The notes under the pieces were generated by a model, which made no database searches, was not told the DNA's origin, and worked only from the letters and a program-made list of their open reading frames with translations. The translations under genes and the position numbers were made by a program. This document shows positions 26,887 to 36,668 of a stretch of 54,839 bases of DNA, one piece after another. The first letter of the stretch is position 1, and each line of letters opens with the position of its first letter. The DNA comes from Candidatus Nomurabacteria bacterium (GTDB lineage Bacteria > Patescibacteriota > Minisyncoccia > Phycocordibacterales > Phycocordibacteraceae): positions 1-54,839 of the forward strand of contig CALRBA010000004.1 of assembly GCA_943353835.1 (NCBI GenBank), in the 5' to 3' direction.

Positions 26887-27192
26887 TTATTTAACGATGC
26901 CCAAAATGTTTGATTCCGAGAGGATGTAGTACTCAACTCCCTCTATCTTCACTTCGTCGTAGCCGTACTTGCTAAACAAGACCGTATCACCGACTTTAAC
27001 TTGTAACGGCACGCGCTTTCCGTCTTCGTATTTGCCTGGACCAACTGCAATAACCTCGCCCTTCGCAGGTTTCTCCTTATCTACTGTTTCTGGAATGATA
27101 ATGCCGGATGCTAACTTTTTCTCGCCTTCCTTCTCGCTAGGTAACACCACTATCCGGTCGCCCAAGGGCACGAGTGAAAGCTTCTTAGCCAT
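26887..27192 (-). CDS. groS: 10 kDa chaperonin GroES
   Basis: LVPLGDRIVVLPSEKEGEKKLASGIIIPETVDKEKPAKGEVIAVGPGK; start at 27192. Confidence 0.96.
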   Translation of the reverse strand: MAKKLSLVPLGDRIVVLPSEKEGEKKLASGIIIPETVDKEKPAKGEVIAVGPGKYEDGKRVPLQVKVGDTVLFSKYGYDEVKIEGVEYYILSESNILGIVK

Positions 27193-27250
27193 AGTCTTTA
27201 TATATAAATTAATAATCGCTCTCCTTCTCTTTAGCTCCCTATGTGGGATG

Positions 27251-27278
27251 AGTATACCCAGCACTCAAAGTTTTGCAA
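27251..27278 (-). promoter_or_regulatory. Sigma-70-like promoter for groESL
   Basis: TTGCAA-N16-TATACT on minus strand. Confidence 0.6.
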
Positions 27279-27319
27279 CTTGCGCGGATTAACCTGTCCG
27301 TGCTAGTGTAGGAGTACAG

Positions 27320-27559
27320 ATGGAGGCACTCGTATCGGCACTGCCGTACGCGATTATCATCCTCTCTATACTCCTCATCGTCGGCATCGTGCTACAACAG
27401 CGCGGAGCCAGCCTAGGTGGAGCATTCGGGGGCGACAACTTCGCGTCGACGTTTTATAAGCGCAGAGGCGCCGAGAAATTTCTATTCAATGCAACGATCG
27501 TTATCGCTATTCTCCTGGTGCTTTTGGCGATAATGAACTTCCTTCTGGAGAGATCATGA
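27320..27559 (+). CDS. secG: Preprotein translocase subunit SecG
   Basis: LLIVGIVLQQRGASLGGAFGGDNFASTFYKRRGAEKFL. Confidence 0.9.
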   Translation: MEALVSALPYAIIILSILLIVGIVLQQRGASLGGAFGGDNFASTFYKRRGAEKFLFNATIVIAILLVLLAIMNFLLERS

Positions 27560-29289
27560 ACGATGAGATGAGAGAGAGGCTGACGCGTCTGCGGAGCATA
27601 CCTGCTCTTGAGCGAGTGCGAGAACGCGTTAGCACATTCTCGTCCGGCGACAGAGTTATCTTCTATTTGTTCGCGATACTCTTCAGTGCCATTTCTCTTT
27701 TAGGATTCTACGCTCTTGAACAATCGCTTCTGGTAGAAGTGCCTGCTTATGGGGGAACTCTTGTAGAGGGTGTACTAGGGAGCCCGCGATTCATAAATCC
27801 GCTCATCGCTATCAGTGATGTGGACCGCGACCTGTCAGCACTCACTTATGCGGGGCTCATGGGCCTGTCGGGAACAGGAGGACTGATACTTGTGCTTGCG
27901 CAATATTACGATCTATCTGCAGACGGTAAAATATACACATTCACCCTAAGAGAAAACATAAAATTCTCAGACGGTTCGCCGGTTACTGCAGACGATGTAA
28001 TTTTCACAGTACAGAAGGCGCAGGACCCGGCACTTAAAAGCCCTAAATACGCAGACTGGTCCGGCGTGAGAGTTGTCGCTATTGACCAGAAGACGATACA
28101 ATTCACGCTCGCGAAGCCGTACGCGCCTTTCCTCGGACTAACTACTCTCGGTATTCTACCTTCTAGACTCTGGAATAAGATATCCGATGAAGAATTTCCA
28201 TTCTCAATTCTGCAGACAAATCCTATCGGAGCCGGACCGTTTAAAGTAACTGACGTTTCAAGAGGAGTATCAGGGCTCATAGAGAGCGTGTACCTGTCCG
28301 AGAACCAATATTATACAAATGGGCGTCCGTATCTTGACGGCATTCGCTTCAACTTCTACTCGCGTTCTGAAGACCTGACGAACGATCTGGAAAATGGTTC
28401 CATAGAAAGTGCATACGACCTGCCTGCCGGCAGACAGGTGTCCAGAATAATGACAGCGCCATATGCCAGAGTCTTCGGTGTATTCTGGAACCAGAGTGAG
28501 AAGCGAGTTTACGCTAGGATAGAAGTTAGAAAGGCACTCTCACTGGCTCTTGATCGTCAGTTAATCATAGACGAAGTTCTTGGCGGATATGCGACTGCGA
28601 TTATGGGTCCCGTCCCTTCCGGAGGTTCTGTTCAACAGTTTCCTATTCCACAGTTTGAAAATAGAACGGCGGCGGCTGCAAAAATGCTTGCATCTGCCGG
28701 ATGGGCGTATGACGGTTCAAGAAGAGTTTGGGAGAACAAGTCTGCAAAACAAACATTGGACGGTATAACACTGCGCACATCAAACGTACCCGAATTAAAG
28801 AGCGTGGCGAGCGCGGTGAAAGAGAATTGGGAAAAACTCGGCATTCCTGTAAACATAGAGCTATACGGACCTGGAGACCTCTCGCAGAATGTCATACGAC
28901 CGCGCAAGTATGAGGCACTTCTGTACGGTATGGTGATAGGACGTGACCAAGACCTCTACGCATTCTGGAGTTCACAGGAGAGAAACGACCCTGGTCTCAA
29001 CATCGCGCTATATGCTAATAAAACAGTGGACGCTCTGCTGGATAACGTGCGGGGCTCTACTGACCAAAAGGTGCGGGCAGACAATTTGCAAAAAATTGAA
29101 GACATTATTTCTGCAGATTATCCGGCCGCATTTATCTACTCGCCGAACTTCACTTATAACGTACCGAACAATTTGCGCGGAGTTGAACTACCACAAATCA
29201 TTGTGCCGGCAGACCGCTTTGCGACGGTAGCGTCTTGGTATCGTTCCACCGATGCTGTCTGGCCGATTTTCGTAAATCAAAGTCGTTAA
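27556..29289 (+). CDS. Membrane-anchored peptide ABC-type solute-binding protein (SBP_bac_5)
   Basis: YDLSADGKIYTFTLRENIKFSDGSPVTADDVIFTVQKAQDP. Confidence 0.9.
   Translation: MNDEMRERLTRLRSIPALERVRERVSTFSSGDRVIFYLFAILFSAISLLGFYALEQSLLVEVPAYGGTLVEGVLGSPRFINPLIAISDVDRDLSALTYAGLMGLSGTGGLILVLAQYYDLSADGKIYTFTLRENIKFSDGSPVTADDVIFTVQKAQDPALKSPKYADWSGVRVVAIDQKTIQFTLAKPYAPFLGLTTLGILPSRLWNKISDEEFPFSILQTNPIGAGPFKVTDVSRGVSGLIESVYLSENQYYTNGRPYLDGIRFNFYSRSEDLTNDLENGSIESAYDLPAGRQVSRIMTAPYARVFGVFWNQSEKRVYARIEVRKALSLALDRQLIIDEVLGGYATAIMGPVPSGGSVQQFPIPQFENRTAAAAKMLASAGWAYDGSRRVWENKSAKQTLDGITLRTSNVPELKSVASAVKENWEKLGIPVNIELYGPGDLSQNVIRPRKYEALLYGMVIGRDQDLYAFWSSQERNDPGLNIALYANKTVDALLDNVRGSTDQKVRADNLQKIEDIISADYPAAFIYSPNFTYNVPNNLRGVELPQIIVPADRFATVASWYRSTDAVWPIFVNQSR
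28419..28438. repeat. 20-bp near-palindrome inside SBP gene
   Basis: CCTGCCTGCCGGCAGACAGG; encodes LPAGRQ. Confidence 0.85.
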
Positions 29290-29349
29290 TTATTTTAGTA
29301 CGGGTTTCAGTTTATTTATTAACCACAAGCCCATTAACCAACCAAACTT

Positions 29350-31263
29350 ATGAATTCAGCCCCTGCGCCAGCACCAGCTCCGGCACCGGCAAATCCGCGT
29401 CCGACTCCTTCAAGAGAAGCACTACCAACAGGTCCAAGACGATATGAGCGCGGGAATCGTCCTCCAAGCAGAGGGGCGCTACGACCAGGCAGCGCATCTC
29501 GTCGCATACAACGCATACTCCGCAGACCGTCGTCCAATCCAACACGTATTAATCGCACTGTAGATTATTTCCCAGAACCTGTCGGGCCTACATCAGTTCG
29601 TATAATCCCGCTCGGTGGAGTGGAGGAGGTCGGACGCAATATGTGTGCAATTGAAGTTGGAGCGACCGGCGATATTCTCGTCTTTGACGCGGGATTCCAG
29701 TTCGTCTCTGAAGATACTTCTCCTGGCGTTGACTATATCCTCCCGAATACAAAATATTTAGAGAAGAACGCTTCTCGTGTGAAGGGCGTCATTATTACGC
29801 ACGGCCACTTGGACCACATCGGAGGTATTCCATTCACTCTCCCGCGATTCGGTACTCCGCCGATATATACGCAGAATCTAACATCCATCATGATTCAGCG
29901 CAGACAGGAAGAGTATCCGGATGTGCCAAAGTCCGAAATTGTGGTTGTTGAAGTCGGGCAATCCGTCACAATCGGGTCAACGAAAGTGAAGTTTTTTCCA
30001 GTCACTCACTCTATCCCCGACTCGATGGGCTGTTCGGTTGAAACTCCGCAGGGCAATGTCGTCATTACAGGCGACCTGAAGCTTGACCACGACGACGGTA
30101 CTCCGAGCGAGCGAGAGGTGAAGACATGGGGAGAGCTCGGTAAGGATAAAAATATATTCTTCATCTCTGATTCAACAAATGCAGAAAAAGACGGGTTCTC
30201 AATTCCTGAAAAACGCGTTATTCAGACACTGGAAGATATAATCAAGACTGTTTCTGGCCGTCTCATCATTGGTACCTTCGCTTCGCAGTTTGAACGCATG
30301 ATTCACATTATGGAAACCGCGGAGAAGCTCGGGAAGAAAATAGTTACTGAAGGCCGCTCTATCAAGAACAATCTGGAGATTGCGGAGAAGACAGGTCTGC
30401 TTACAATCAAAAAAGATACTATTATTCAGGCGCAGGATATCGGCAATTATCCGCCTGATAAAATTGTCATTCTTTCTACAGGTGCACAGGGCGAGGAGTT
30501 CGCCGCGCTGATGCGCATAGCGACAAAACAGCATAAAAACATCACTCTTACCGAGCGCGATACTATTGTGCTTTCCTCCTCTGTCATTCCGGGCAACGAG
30601 ATTGCCGTGCAGAAGTTGAAGGATAATCTCTATCGACACGGCGTTACGCTCATTCATTATCGTTCAAGCGACGTCCACTCTACCGGCCACGGCAACACAG
30701 GCGAGCTCGTCTGGATTAATAAGCAAGTCCATCCGAAATTCTTCATGCCGGCTTACGGTTATCACTCAATGCTCCGATGCCACGCGAAGGCCGTAGAACA
30801 GTCTGGATTCCCGAAGGAGAACATTATTGTTCCAGATAACGGCACCGTAATTGACATTGAAGATGGCGAGCGGATGAACGTACATAAGCAGAAAGTGCCA
30901 TCCGCTCCGATGGTCGTTGACGGCTTCACCATTGGCGACATACAGGAGGTCGTCATCCGCGATCGCCAGTCGCTCGCCAAGGACGGTATGTTCGTCATTA
31001 TCGCGAGTGTGAACCTGAAGACCGGTAAGTTGCGTAAGTCGCCGGACATCATCAGTCGCGGATTTGTCTACCTGCGCGAATCACAGAATCTCCTGAACGA
31101 GGGGCGCATACTAATTAAGAAAACTATTGAGGAAACAACGCGTAATATGAATCCGATTGATTTAGATTATGTTAAGAATAATCTGACCGATGTTATGGCT
31201 GGATTCCTCTTCCAGCGCACCAACAAAGCTCCGATGGTAATCCCTGTGCTGATTGGAATGTGA
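29350..31263 (+). CDS. Ribonuclease J with Pro/Ala-rich N-terminal extension
   Basis: ITHGHLDHIGGIPF, STGAQGEE, DVHSTGHG; N-terminus APAPAPAPAPANPRPTP. Confidence 0.95.
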   Translation: MNSAPAPAPAPAPANPRPTPSREALPTGPRRYERGNRPPSRGALRPGSASRRIQRILRRPSSNPTRINRTVDYFPEPVGPTSVRIIPLGGVEEVGRNMCAIEVGATGDILVFDAGFQFVSEDTSPGVDYILPNTKYLEKNASRVKGVIITHGHLDHIGGIPFTLPRFGTPPIYTQNLTSIMIQRRQEEYPDVPKSEIVVVEVGQSVTIGSTKVKFFPVTHSIPDSMGCSVETPQGNVVITGDLKLDHDDGTPSEREVKTWGELGKDKNIFFISDSTNAEKDGFSIPEKRVIQTLEDIIKTVSGRLIIGTFASQFERMIHIMETAEKLGKKIVTEGRSIKNNLEIAEKTGLLTIKKDTIIQAQDIGNYPPDKIVILSTGAQGEEFAALMRIATKQHKNITLTERDTIVLSSSVIPGNEIAVQKLKDNLYRHGVTLIHYRSSDVHSTGHGNTGELVWINKQVHPKFFMPAYGYHSMLRCHAKAVEQSGFPKENIIVPDNGTVIDIEDGERMNVHKQKVPSAPMVVDGFTIGDIQEVVIRDRQSLAKDGMFVIIASVNLKTGKLRKSPDIISRGFVYLRESQNLLNEGRILIKKTIEETTRNMNPIDLDYVKNNLTDVMAGFLFQRTNKAPMVIPVLIGM

Positions 31264-31283
31264 TTTCAGTATCACTGAAATCA
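31261..31283. repeat. Palindrome overlapping RNase J stop codon
   Basis: TGATTTCAGT-ATC-ACTGAAATCA. Confidence 0.85.
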
Positions 31284-31299
31284 TGACGTTTATTCTAGC

Positions 31300-31959
31300 T
31301 TACTTAGTCTTTGGCCACTTATTTGCGGCTGGTGGATAGAGTTTAGTGAGCGGGTGGGTGATGCAATCGTGCGGGCGGGCTGGGCAGACGTAACGACCGT
31401 AGAGGACGAAACCGTTATTCACATATTTCCAATCTTTTTTCGGAATGAGCGCTTCCAAATCTTTTGAAATCTTCTTTAAGTCAGTGTTGCTGGTCAGGTC
31501 AAAGCGCTTTGCGAAGCGTTTTACATGCGTATCTGTCGCGATTCCCTCCCAAATACTGTAAAGGTCTCCGAGAATTACGTGCGCTGTTTTATAGCCAACG
31601 CCAGGTAACTCAACAAGTGTTGTTTCGGTTTTTGGCACAACTCCGTTAAATTTTTCTTGAACCATCTTTGCTGAGCCGATAATCGCCTTGGCCTTGTTGC
31701 GATAAAAAGTAACAGAAGATATTTCTTTCGTGAATGTTGCGGGTTTAGCTCGAGCGAAATCTCTTACTGTTTTATATTTCTTAAAAAGCGTCGTGGTGAG
31801 TTTATTTACTGCCTTATCGGTGCATTGCGCAGAGAGAATGACGGCGGCAACAAGCTGAAACGGCGTTGTGCGCGCGAGCTCGCTCTTCGGCTCCGGATAC
31901 GTTTTTTTCAAATACGCGATTATCTTTTCCGCGCGATCGATACGTTCTTTATGGCTCAT
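31300..31959 (-). CDS. nth: Endonuclease III
   Basis: LSAQCTDKAVNKLT...VELPGVGYKTAHVILG...IATDTHVKRFAKRF. Confidence 0.93.
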   Translation of the reverse strand: MSHKERIDRAEKIIAYLKKTYPEPKSELARTTPFQLVAAVILSAQCTDKAVNKLTTTLFKKYKTVRDFARAKPATFTKEISSVTFYRNKAKAIIGSAKMVQEKFNGVVPKTETTLVELPGVGYKTAHVILGDLYSIWEGIATDTHVKRFAKRFDLTSNTDLKKISKDLEALIPKKDWKYVNNGFVLYGRYVCPARPHDCITHPLTKLYPPAANKWPKTK

Positions 31960-33122
31960 AATAATTCTGGCGTATCACTTTCCTGCGGGAAGGAGAAATG
32001 AAAGAAAATAAGAAGAAGCGCGCCGGCAGTAAATGTGGTGAGCAAGAGAACTATAAAAATGCCGATGTACGGAACAAGAGCGATGAGAGAAAGAGCGAGC
32101 ATCCCGAGAACGCCATCGTGCCACAGAACCGTTTCCCGATTCATATAACGGCGCGAGAAGAGGCTTCCGAGAAGAATTCCAGCATACGCGAGAGACAGAA
32201 GCACAATAAAAGAGTAGGAGATGAAAAGAAGCAATGCGAGACCGATACCGACGAACGTAAGTGCGAGTATTAGGAATAATACAGGCGTTACTACAAACAC
32301 TGCGAAACCTAGCAGGATTATCAGCAGAATCTTGCTCGGACGCGCCGTATATGCACGTTTTGTAACTGCCTCTGCAAGTCTAGGGAAAAGGCCTGCGAGA
32401 AGACCTGCCAAGATTAGAGCGCCTAGTATACGCACGAAGAGGAAGAACCCTATACTCATAAACGAGAGTATGCGCGAAGTGCCAGCGTCCGGCAGATATG
32501 AGGCACTCGTATACTGAACGCCGCCGATTATCACGGCGGATTTATGAATTGTCGCCGGTTCAGGCGCCTGATAAGAAAATTTGCCGATAATCGTCGTACT
32601 TGCCGAGAGAGATACGCGCCCGCTCGCGACGACATCAACATTGCCTGCAAAATTTCCGGCAAGAGAGACATTGTTGCCGTATATCGTGACCGATCCTGAA
32701 GCACCGTTTGATATAGTTGCGTTAGCGGCAATGATAAAAACACTTCCTCCGACCTTGCCTGAGTCGTTAACTGAATATCCAAAGGCGACCAAATCGCCTT
32801 TAATCGGCTCCTCAACAGAAATACTCCCGCCGAACGCCCGGAAATCGCCACCGACCGGCGCGCGCGAATATACTGACCCTGCAAAAAGAAGTTCGTCGCC
32901 CTGCACCGGTCCCGCGGTGACGATAGAACCGCCGAACGCAGAGAAATCGCCAGCCACCGGCGCGGTTCGCACGACTGAAAGACCTGCAGCGTATGCGTTC
33001 CCCGGCGACGAACTCGCAGAAAGGACGGAACGCGCTATGGAGAAGGATGCAGGCGCGCGCGCTGCATAAGAGTTAGTTGGCAATAGGAGTGCAACGAGCA
33101 GTGCGGAAATAATGTAGCGCAT
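31956..33122 (-). CDS. Bactofilin-like beta-helix protein with C-terminal TM region
   Basis: Repeats VAGDFSAFGGSI, VQGDELLFAGSV, VGGDFRAFGGSI; multiple TMs. Confidence 0.7.
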   Translation of the reverse strand: MRYIISALLVALLLPTNSYAARAPASFSIARSVLSASSSPGNAYAAGLSVVRTAPVAGDFSAFGGSIVTAGPVQGDELLFAGSVYSRAPVGGDFRAFGGSISVEEPIKGDLVAFGYSVNDSGKVGGSVFIIAANATISNGASGSVTIYGNNVSLAGNFAGNVDVVASGRVSLSASTTIIGKFSYQAPEPATIHKSAVIIGGVQYTSASYLPDAGTSRILSFMSIGFFLFVRILGALILAGLLAGLFPRLAEAVTKRAYTARPSKILLIILLGFAVFVVTPVLFLILALTFVGIGLALLLFISYSFIVLLSLAYAGILLGSLFSRRYMNRETVLWHDGVLGMLALSLIALVPYIGIFIVLLLTTFTAGALLLIFFHFSFPQESDTPELL

Positions 33123-33127
33123 ACAGT

Positions 33128-33628
33128 TCAGGAAATCGGCGGCATCATAAGATGCTTGGCAGGCTGAGATGGAGGAGGATTCACTGGTGGAGGACTGTGG
33201 AGTTCTTTAATTCTCACAGGCTCAATAAAACTTGCGAATACAAGTATTAGAAATGAAATTACAGCGGAAGTGAAACAGTAGATACAGAATGCGCCTATGA
33301 AGAAAACTTGAACAAATATGAAATAAATAGAAAAGATAACACCTATAAACGAAATCACCTGCAGGAAGCGACGTAGTAATCTGTCAAATATGACGAGCTC
33401 AAGAGCAGCCAAAACAAACAGAATGCCGTAGAAGAGAACTCCATATTCTGCCAGAGGTATGCCGAAGAGTTTTGAATACTCGCTGGCAGTAACAATATTG
33501 CACCCAAAGAAGCTTTGTATATTGCAGATAAGCGGTTCCCCGCTCGCCTTCTGCTGAGCCAGATAAGCCGAATTCGCTAGTCCGAAAAAGGCCAGAATAA
33601 GAATGCACACTACTCCTATTCGCTTCAT
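33128..33628 (-). CDS. Vitamin K epoxide reductase (VKOR) family protein
   Basis: CNIQSFFGCNIVTASEYSKLFGIPLAEYGVLFYG and FCIYC. Confidence 0.88.
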   Translation of the reverse strand: MKRIGVVCILILAFFGLANSAYLAQQKASGEPLICNIQSFFGCNIVTASEYSKLFGIPLAEYGVLFYGILFVLAALELVIFDRLLRRFLQVISFIGVIFSIYFIFVQVFFIGAFCIYCFTSAVISFLILVFASFIEPVRIKELHSPPPVNPPPSQPAKHLMMPPIS

Positions 33629-33685
33629 AAAGACTAGAATACGCGCTGTCCAGCCCGTGCGCAAGCGAATAAATGATAGACTGGA

Positions 33686-34309
33686 ATGATTAATATGTTG
33701 TTAAATTTCTTATCTAATTTCACAGCTAGCACGGTTAGTAGCGAGATTCTGCTGTCTCTCGCGATAATAGTGTGTGCAATTTTTATTGAGGATATAACAA
33801 CCGTGGTTGTAGGCGTACTCGCGGCTGACGGGTTAATTGCGGTACCGATTGCGTTTATTTCAATATATATTGGTATAGCTATCGGAGATACCGTGCTTTA
33901 TTCTCTTGGAAGACTCGCTCGGACGTACCAACGTCTCGCGCATTACATAGACCACGATTTCACGGCGCCATTTCGTTCCTGGCTTGAAAATAACTATTCA
34001 TTTAAAGTTTTTTCAAGTCATTTCGTGCCTGGACTTCGCTTCACCACATTTGTAGCAAGCGGATTCTTCCGCTTTCCGCTTTCAAAATACATACCTATGG
34101 CTGTAGCTGGCGGTTTAGTTCTGGAGACTGTCCTCTTTTCCGTTTCCTATTGGTTCGGTAGTTTCTCTTCTAAATGGGCGGGGGAAGTTCGTTGGGGCAT
34201 CGCAGGAGTATTCCTCTTCGTACTTTTCCTTATTGCAAGACACAATGTTCTTACGTATCGCGCACAGAAAAATTCTCTAAAAGTAACAGATAGCAGCGAT
34301 GGTATATGA
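33686..34309 (+). CDS. DedA-family (SNARE-associated) membrane protein
   Basis: YIGIAIGDTVLYSLGRLA...FKVFSSHFVPGLRFTTFVASGFFR. Confidence 0.85.
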   Translation: MINMLLNFLSNFTASTVSSEILLSLAIIVCAIFIEDITTVVVGVLAADGLIAVPIAFISIYIGIAIGDTVLYSLGRLARTYQRLAHYIDHDFTAPFRSWLENNYSFKVFSSHFVPGLRFTTFVASGFFRFPLSKYIPMAVAGGLVLETVLFSVSYWFGSFSSKWAGEVRWGIAGVFLFVLFLIARHNVLTYRAQKNSLKVTDSSDGI

Positions 34310-35220
34310 CCGCACGTCTCCCTCGTCTTATCGCAGCACTCGTCCTCACTCTCGCGGCAGGCGGAGCGGGATATATGGCGGGCGGGAGTGGAGCGCAGAC
34401 CGCGAGTGTGAGTATTCCCGCACAGACTGTCACGGCGCCGGCCGCCAATTCAGTGCGTGTAATCTATAGTCTGGATCAAAAGAAAAACGACCAAGAACTC
34501 ATAGCTCTCATCAACGAGGCAGAGGATTACATCTACTTCGCGATTTATACATTTACCCTTCCTAGCATCGCCGACGCTCTCGTCAATGCTAAAAAACGCG
34601 GAGTGGACGTGCGTGGCATAGTTGATTCAAAACAGAGTTCAAACAGTTATGGTGCGCCAATTATTAAGACGCTTCTTGACGGTGGTGTTTCGGTCGTGAC
34701 CGAGAAGCATGCGAGCGGCAACGGTATTATGCACCTCAAGACGCTTATTACTGAATCGGCATACGCAACCGGCAGTTATAATTGGACCAAATCTGCAACG
34801 ATCATCAACGATGAGGTTTTGGAAATTGGCACCGATCCTGCGCTCCGACAAGTATATGAAAATATTCTGAAGAGATTGCTTGAGGCCTACAAAGGCAACA
34901 GCGCGGCCGCGGGAGCGGCCGCGCTCATTTCTATCGGAACCATTGATTACACCGATTCTTTAGCGAGAGTCGGCTCGCTCGCCTCTGTGCGTGGAACGCT
35001 TGTAAAGACCTACACATCTAAAACCAGCACCGTCTTTCTCAACTTCTGCGAGAACTATAAAACCTGTCCCTTTTCTGGCGTCATCTTCGCCGACGATGTG
35101 AAGAAATTCGGCGACCTCTCCCGCTACGTTGGACAGACCATTACCCTCACCGGCAAGATATCTTCCTACCAAGGCAAAGCCGAAATCATTCTTTCTTCTC
35201 CCAGCCAGCTTTCCAATTAG
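34306..35220 (+). CDS. Phospholipase D-like nuclease/hydrolase
   Basis: MHLKTLITESAYATGSYNWTKSATIINDEVLEI. Confidence 0.88.
   Translation: MTARLPRLIAALVLTLAAGGAGYMAGGSGAQTASVSIPAQTVTAPAANSVRVIYSLDQKKNDQELIALINEAEDYIYFAIYTFTLPSIADALVNAKKRGVDVRGIVDSKQSSNSYGAPIIKTLLDGGVSVVTEKHASGNGIMHLKTLITESAYATGSYNWTKSATIINDEVLEIGTDPALRQVYENILKRLLEAYKGNSAAAGAAALISIGTIDYTDSLARVGSLASVRGTLVKTYTSKTSTVFLNFCENYKTCPFSGVIFADDVKKFGDLSRYVGQTITLTGKISSYQGKAEIILSSPSQLSN
34900..34925. repeat. GC palindrome inside PLD gene
   Basis: AGCGCGGCCGC-GGGA-GCGGCCGCGCT, perfect 11-bp arms. Confidence 0.85.
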
Positions 35221-35265
35221 TTGCGTAGTTTAGTCTTTTTGTGCTATATTGAGCAATAACTTCCA

Positions 35266-35826
35266 GTGGCTACAGACCGACTCCGCATCAATAATGAGAT
35301 ACGCGCGCTTGAGTTGCGTGTTATAAGCCATGATGGGAGTAACCTAGGTGTTCTTCCGCTTGCCTCCGCGCTTGCGGCGGCGAAGGCCGCTGGGCTGGAC
35401 CTCATAGAGATCTCGCCATCGGCCATCCCGCCCATTGCGAAGATCATAGATTATGGTAAATTTGAATACGAGCGAAGCAAGAAGGAAAAGGCCGTTAAGG
35501 CTAAAGTTAAGGTCTCTGAGACCAAGGAGGTTCAAATTAAGGTCGGCACAGGTGACCACGATATGGACTTGAAGGCCAGAAAGGCAGCTGAGTGGCTCTC
35601 TCAAGGCCACAGAGTTCGTGCCGAACTCTTCCTGAAGGGCCGCTATAAGGGAATGGAAGAGAAGTTTCTGAAGGACCGTCTTGAGAAGTTTCTCCTACGA
35701 ATCCCATATGCATACAAGATTGCTGAGCCTGTCGCGAGGAGTCCGAAGGGCTTTGCCGGCGTGATAGAGAGAGACCTTATAGCACAAGCGAAACGGGAGA
35801 AGGAATCAAAACATGAAAACAAATAA
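35266..35826 (+). CDS. infC: Translation initiation factor IF-3 (GTG start)
   Basis: [25 protein letters not shown]...[13 protein letters not shown]. Confidence 0.96.
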   Translation: MATDRLRINNEIRALELRVISHDGSNLGVLPLASALAAAKAAGLDLIEISPSAIPPIAKIIDYGKFEYERSKKEKAVKAKVKVSETKEVQIKVGTGDHDMDLKARKAAEWLSQGHRVRAELFLKGRYKGMEEKFLKDRLEKFLLRIPYAYKIAEPVARSPKGFAGVIERDLIAQAKREKESKHENK

Positions 35827-36007
35827 ATCTTATACAAAGAGAATTCGCGTGACTCGTAATGGGAAGCTGATGGCGCGCCCGAAGGGTCAGAACCACTTCA
35901 ACGCGAAACAGAGCGGGAACAGCCGCCGCGACAAGCGCGGTTTCGTCGCTATAGCTCTCTCAATGAGAGTTCGCCGACGTTTCTTGCCTGGCAGTGGTGC
36001 GAAGTAA
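35813..36007 (+). CDS. rpmI: 50S ribosomal protein L35
   Basis: [31 protein letters not shown]. Confidence 0.93.
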   Translation: MKTNKSYTKRIRVTRNGKLMARPKGQNHFNAKQSGNSRRDKRGFVAIALSMRVRRRFLPGSGAK

Positions 36008-36031
36008 TTAATTTTTAATACTCATTTCTGT

Positions 36032-36379
36032 ATGACAAGAATCAAAGGTGGAGTACTGGCGAACAAGCGCCGTAAGAATATTCTGGAACGAGCCAAGGGC
36101 TATCGCGGTATCCGTTCTAAGAAGCTTCACGCCGCACACGAGGCCTTGATGCGCGCTGGTCGTTACGCCTTCGCTCACCGTCGCGATAAAAAGACTGATT
36201 TCCGCCAGCTCTGGATAGTGCGCCTAAACGCGGCTCTACGCGACAATGGTCATAAGTCTTACTCCACCTTCATCAACAAATTAAAAAAGTCCGGCATCAA
36301 GCTTGATAGAAAAGTTCTCGCGCAGTTTGCCTCCGAACATCCCGCCATCTTCTCCCGCATCGCAAAGCAAGTAATATAA
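36032..36379 (+). CDS. rplT: 50S ribosomal protein L20
   Basis: MTRIKGGVLANKRRKNILERAKGYRGIRSKKLHAAHEALMRAGRYAF. Confidence 0.97.
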   Translation: MTRIKGGVLANKRRKNILERAKGYRGIRSKKLHAAHEALMRAGRYAFAHRRDKKTDFRQLWIVRLNAALRDNGHKSYSTFINKLKKSGIKLDRKVLAQFASEHPAIFSRIAKQVI

Positions 36380-36409
36380 AACCAATGCTTCATACTTTTT
36401 GATAAGTAT

Positions 36410-36652
36410 CTATATCTTCATTTCTAGTGCCGTTGTGAGTTCGTGGTCTTTTGAAGTTACCTTATTGCCGTTATCATGTGTCGTGGTTGAGATGAATACA
36501 TTTTTATAATCCTTGATACATATGTCTGGATGATGTTGTAGACGCTCGGCAATTTCGCCTACCTTGTTCACAAACATAAGTGCTTCTTTAAAATCACGGA
36601 ATTGAAACGTCTTTTGTAGACTATTATCAAGTTCAGTCCAATTGGTTGTCAT
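36410..36652 (-). CDS. 4a-hydroxytetrahydrobiopterin dehydratase-like (PCD)
   Basis: FKEALMFVNKVGEIAERLQHHPDICIKDYKNVFISTTTHD. Confidence 0.85.
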   Translation of the reverse strand: MTTNWTELDNSLQKTFQFRDFKEALMFVNKVGEIAERLQHHPDICIKDYKNVFISTTTHDNGNKVTSKDHELTTALEMKI

Positions 36653-36668
36653 ATTATTATGATGACTT

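Noticed and set aside
27241-27285. CIRCE operator upstream of groES
   Set aside because: Only a half-site (GAGTGCT) inside the promoter spacer; the partner arm TTAGCACTC is absent.
29334-29558. Gly/Ala-rich minus ORFs at RNase J start
   Set aside because: Antisense of the Pro/Ala-repeat coding region; low-complexity artefact.
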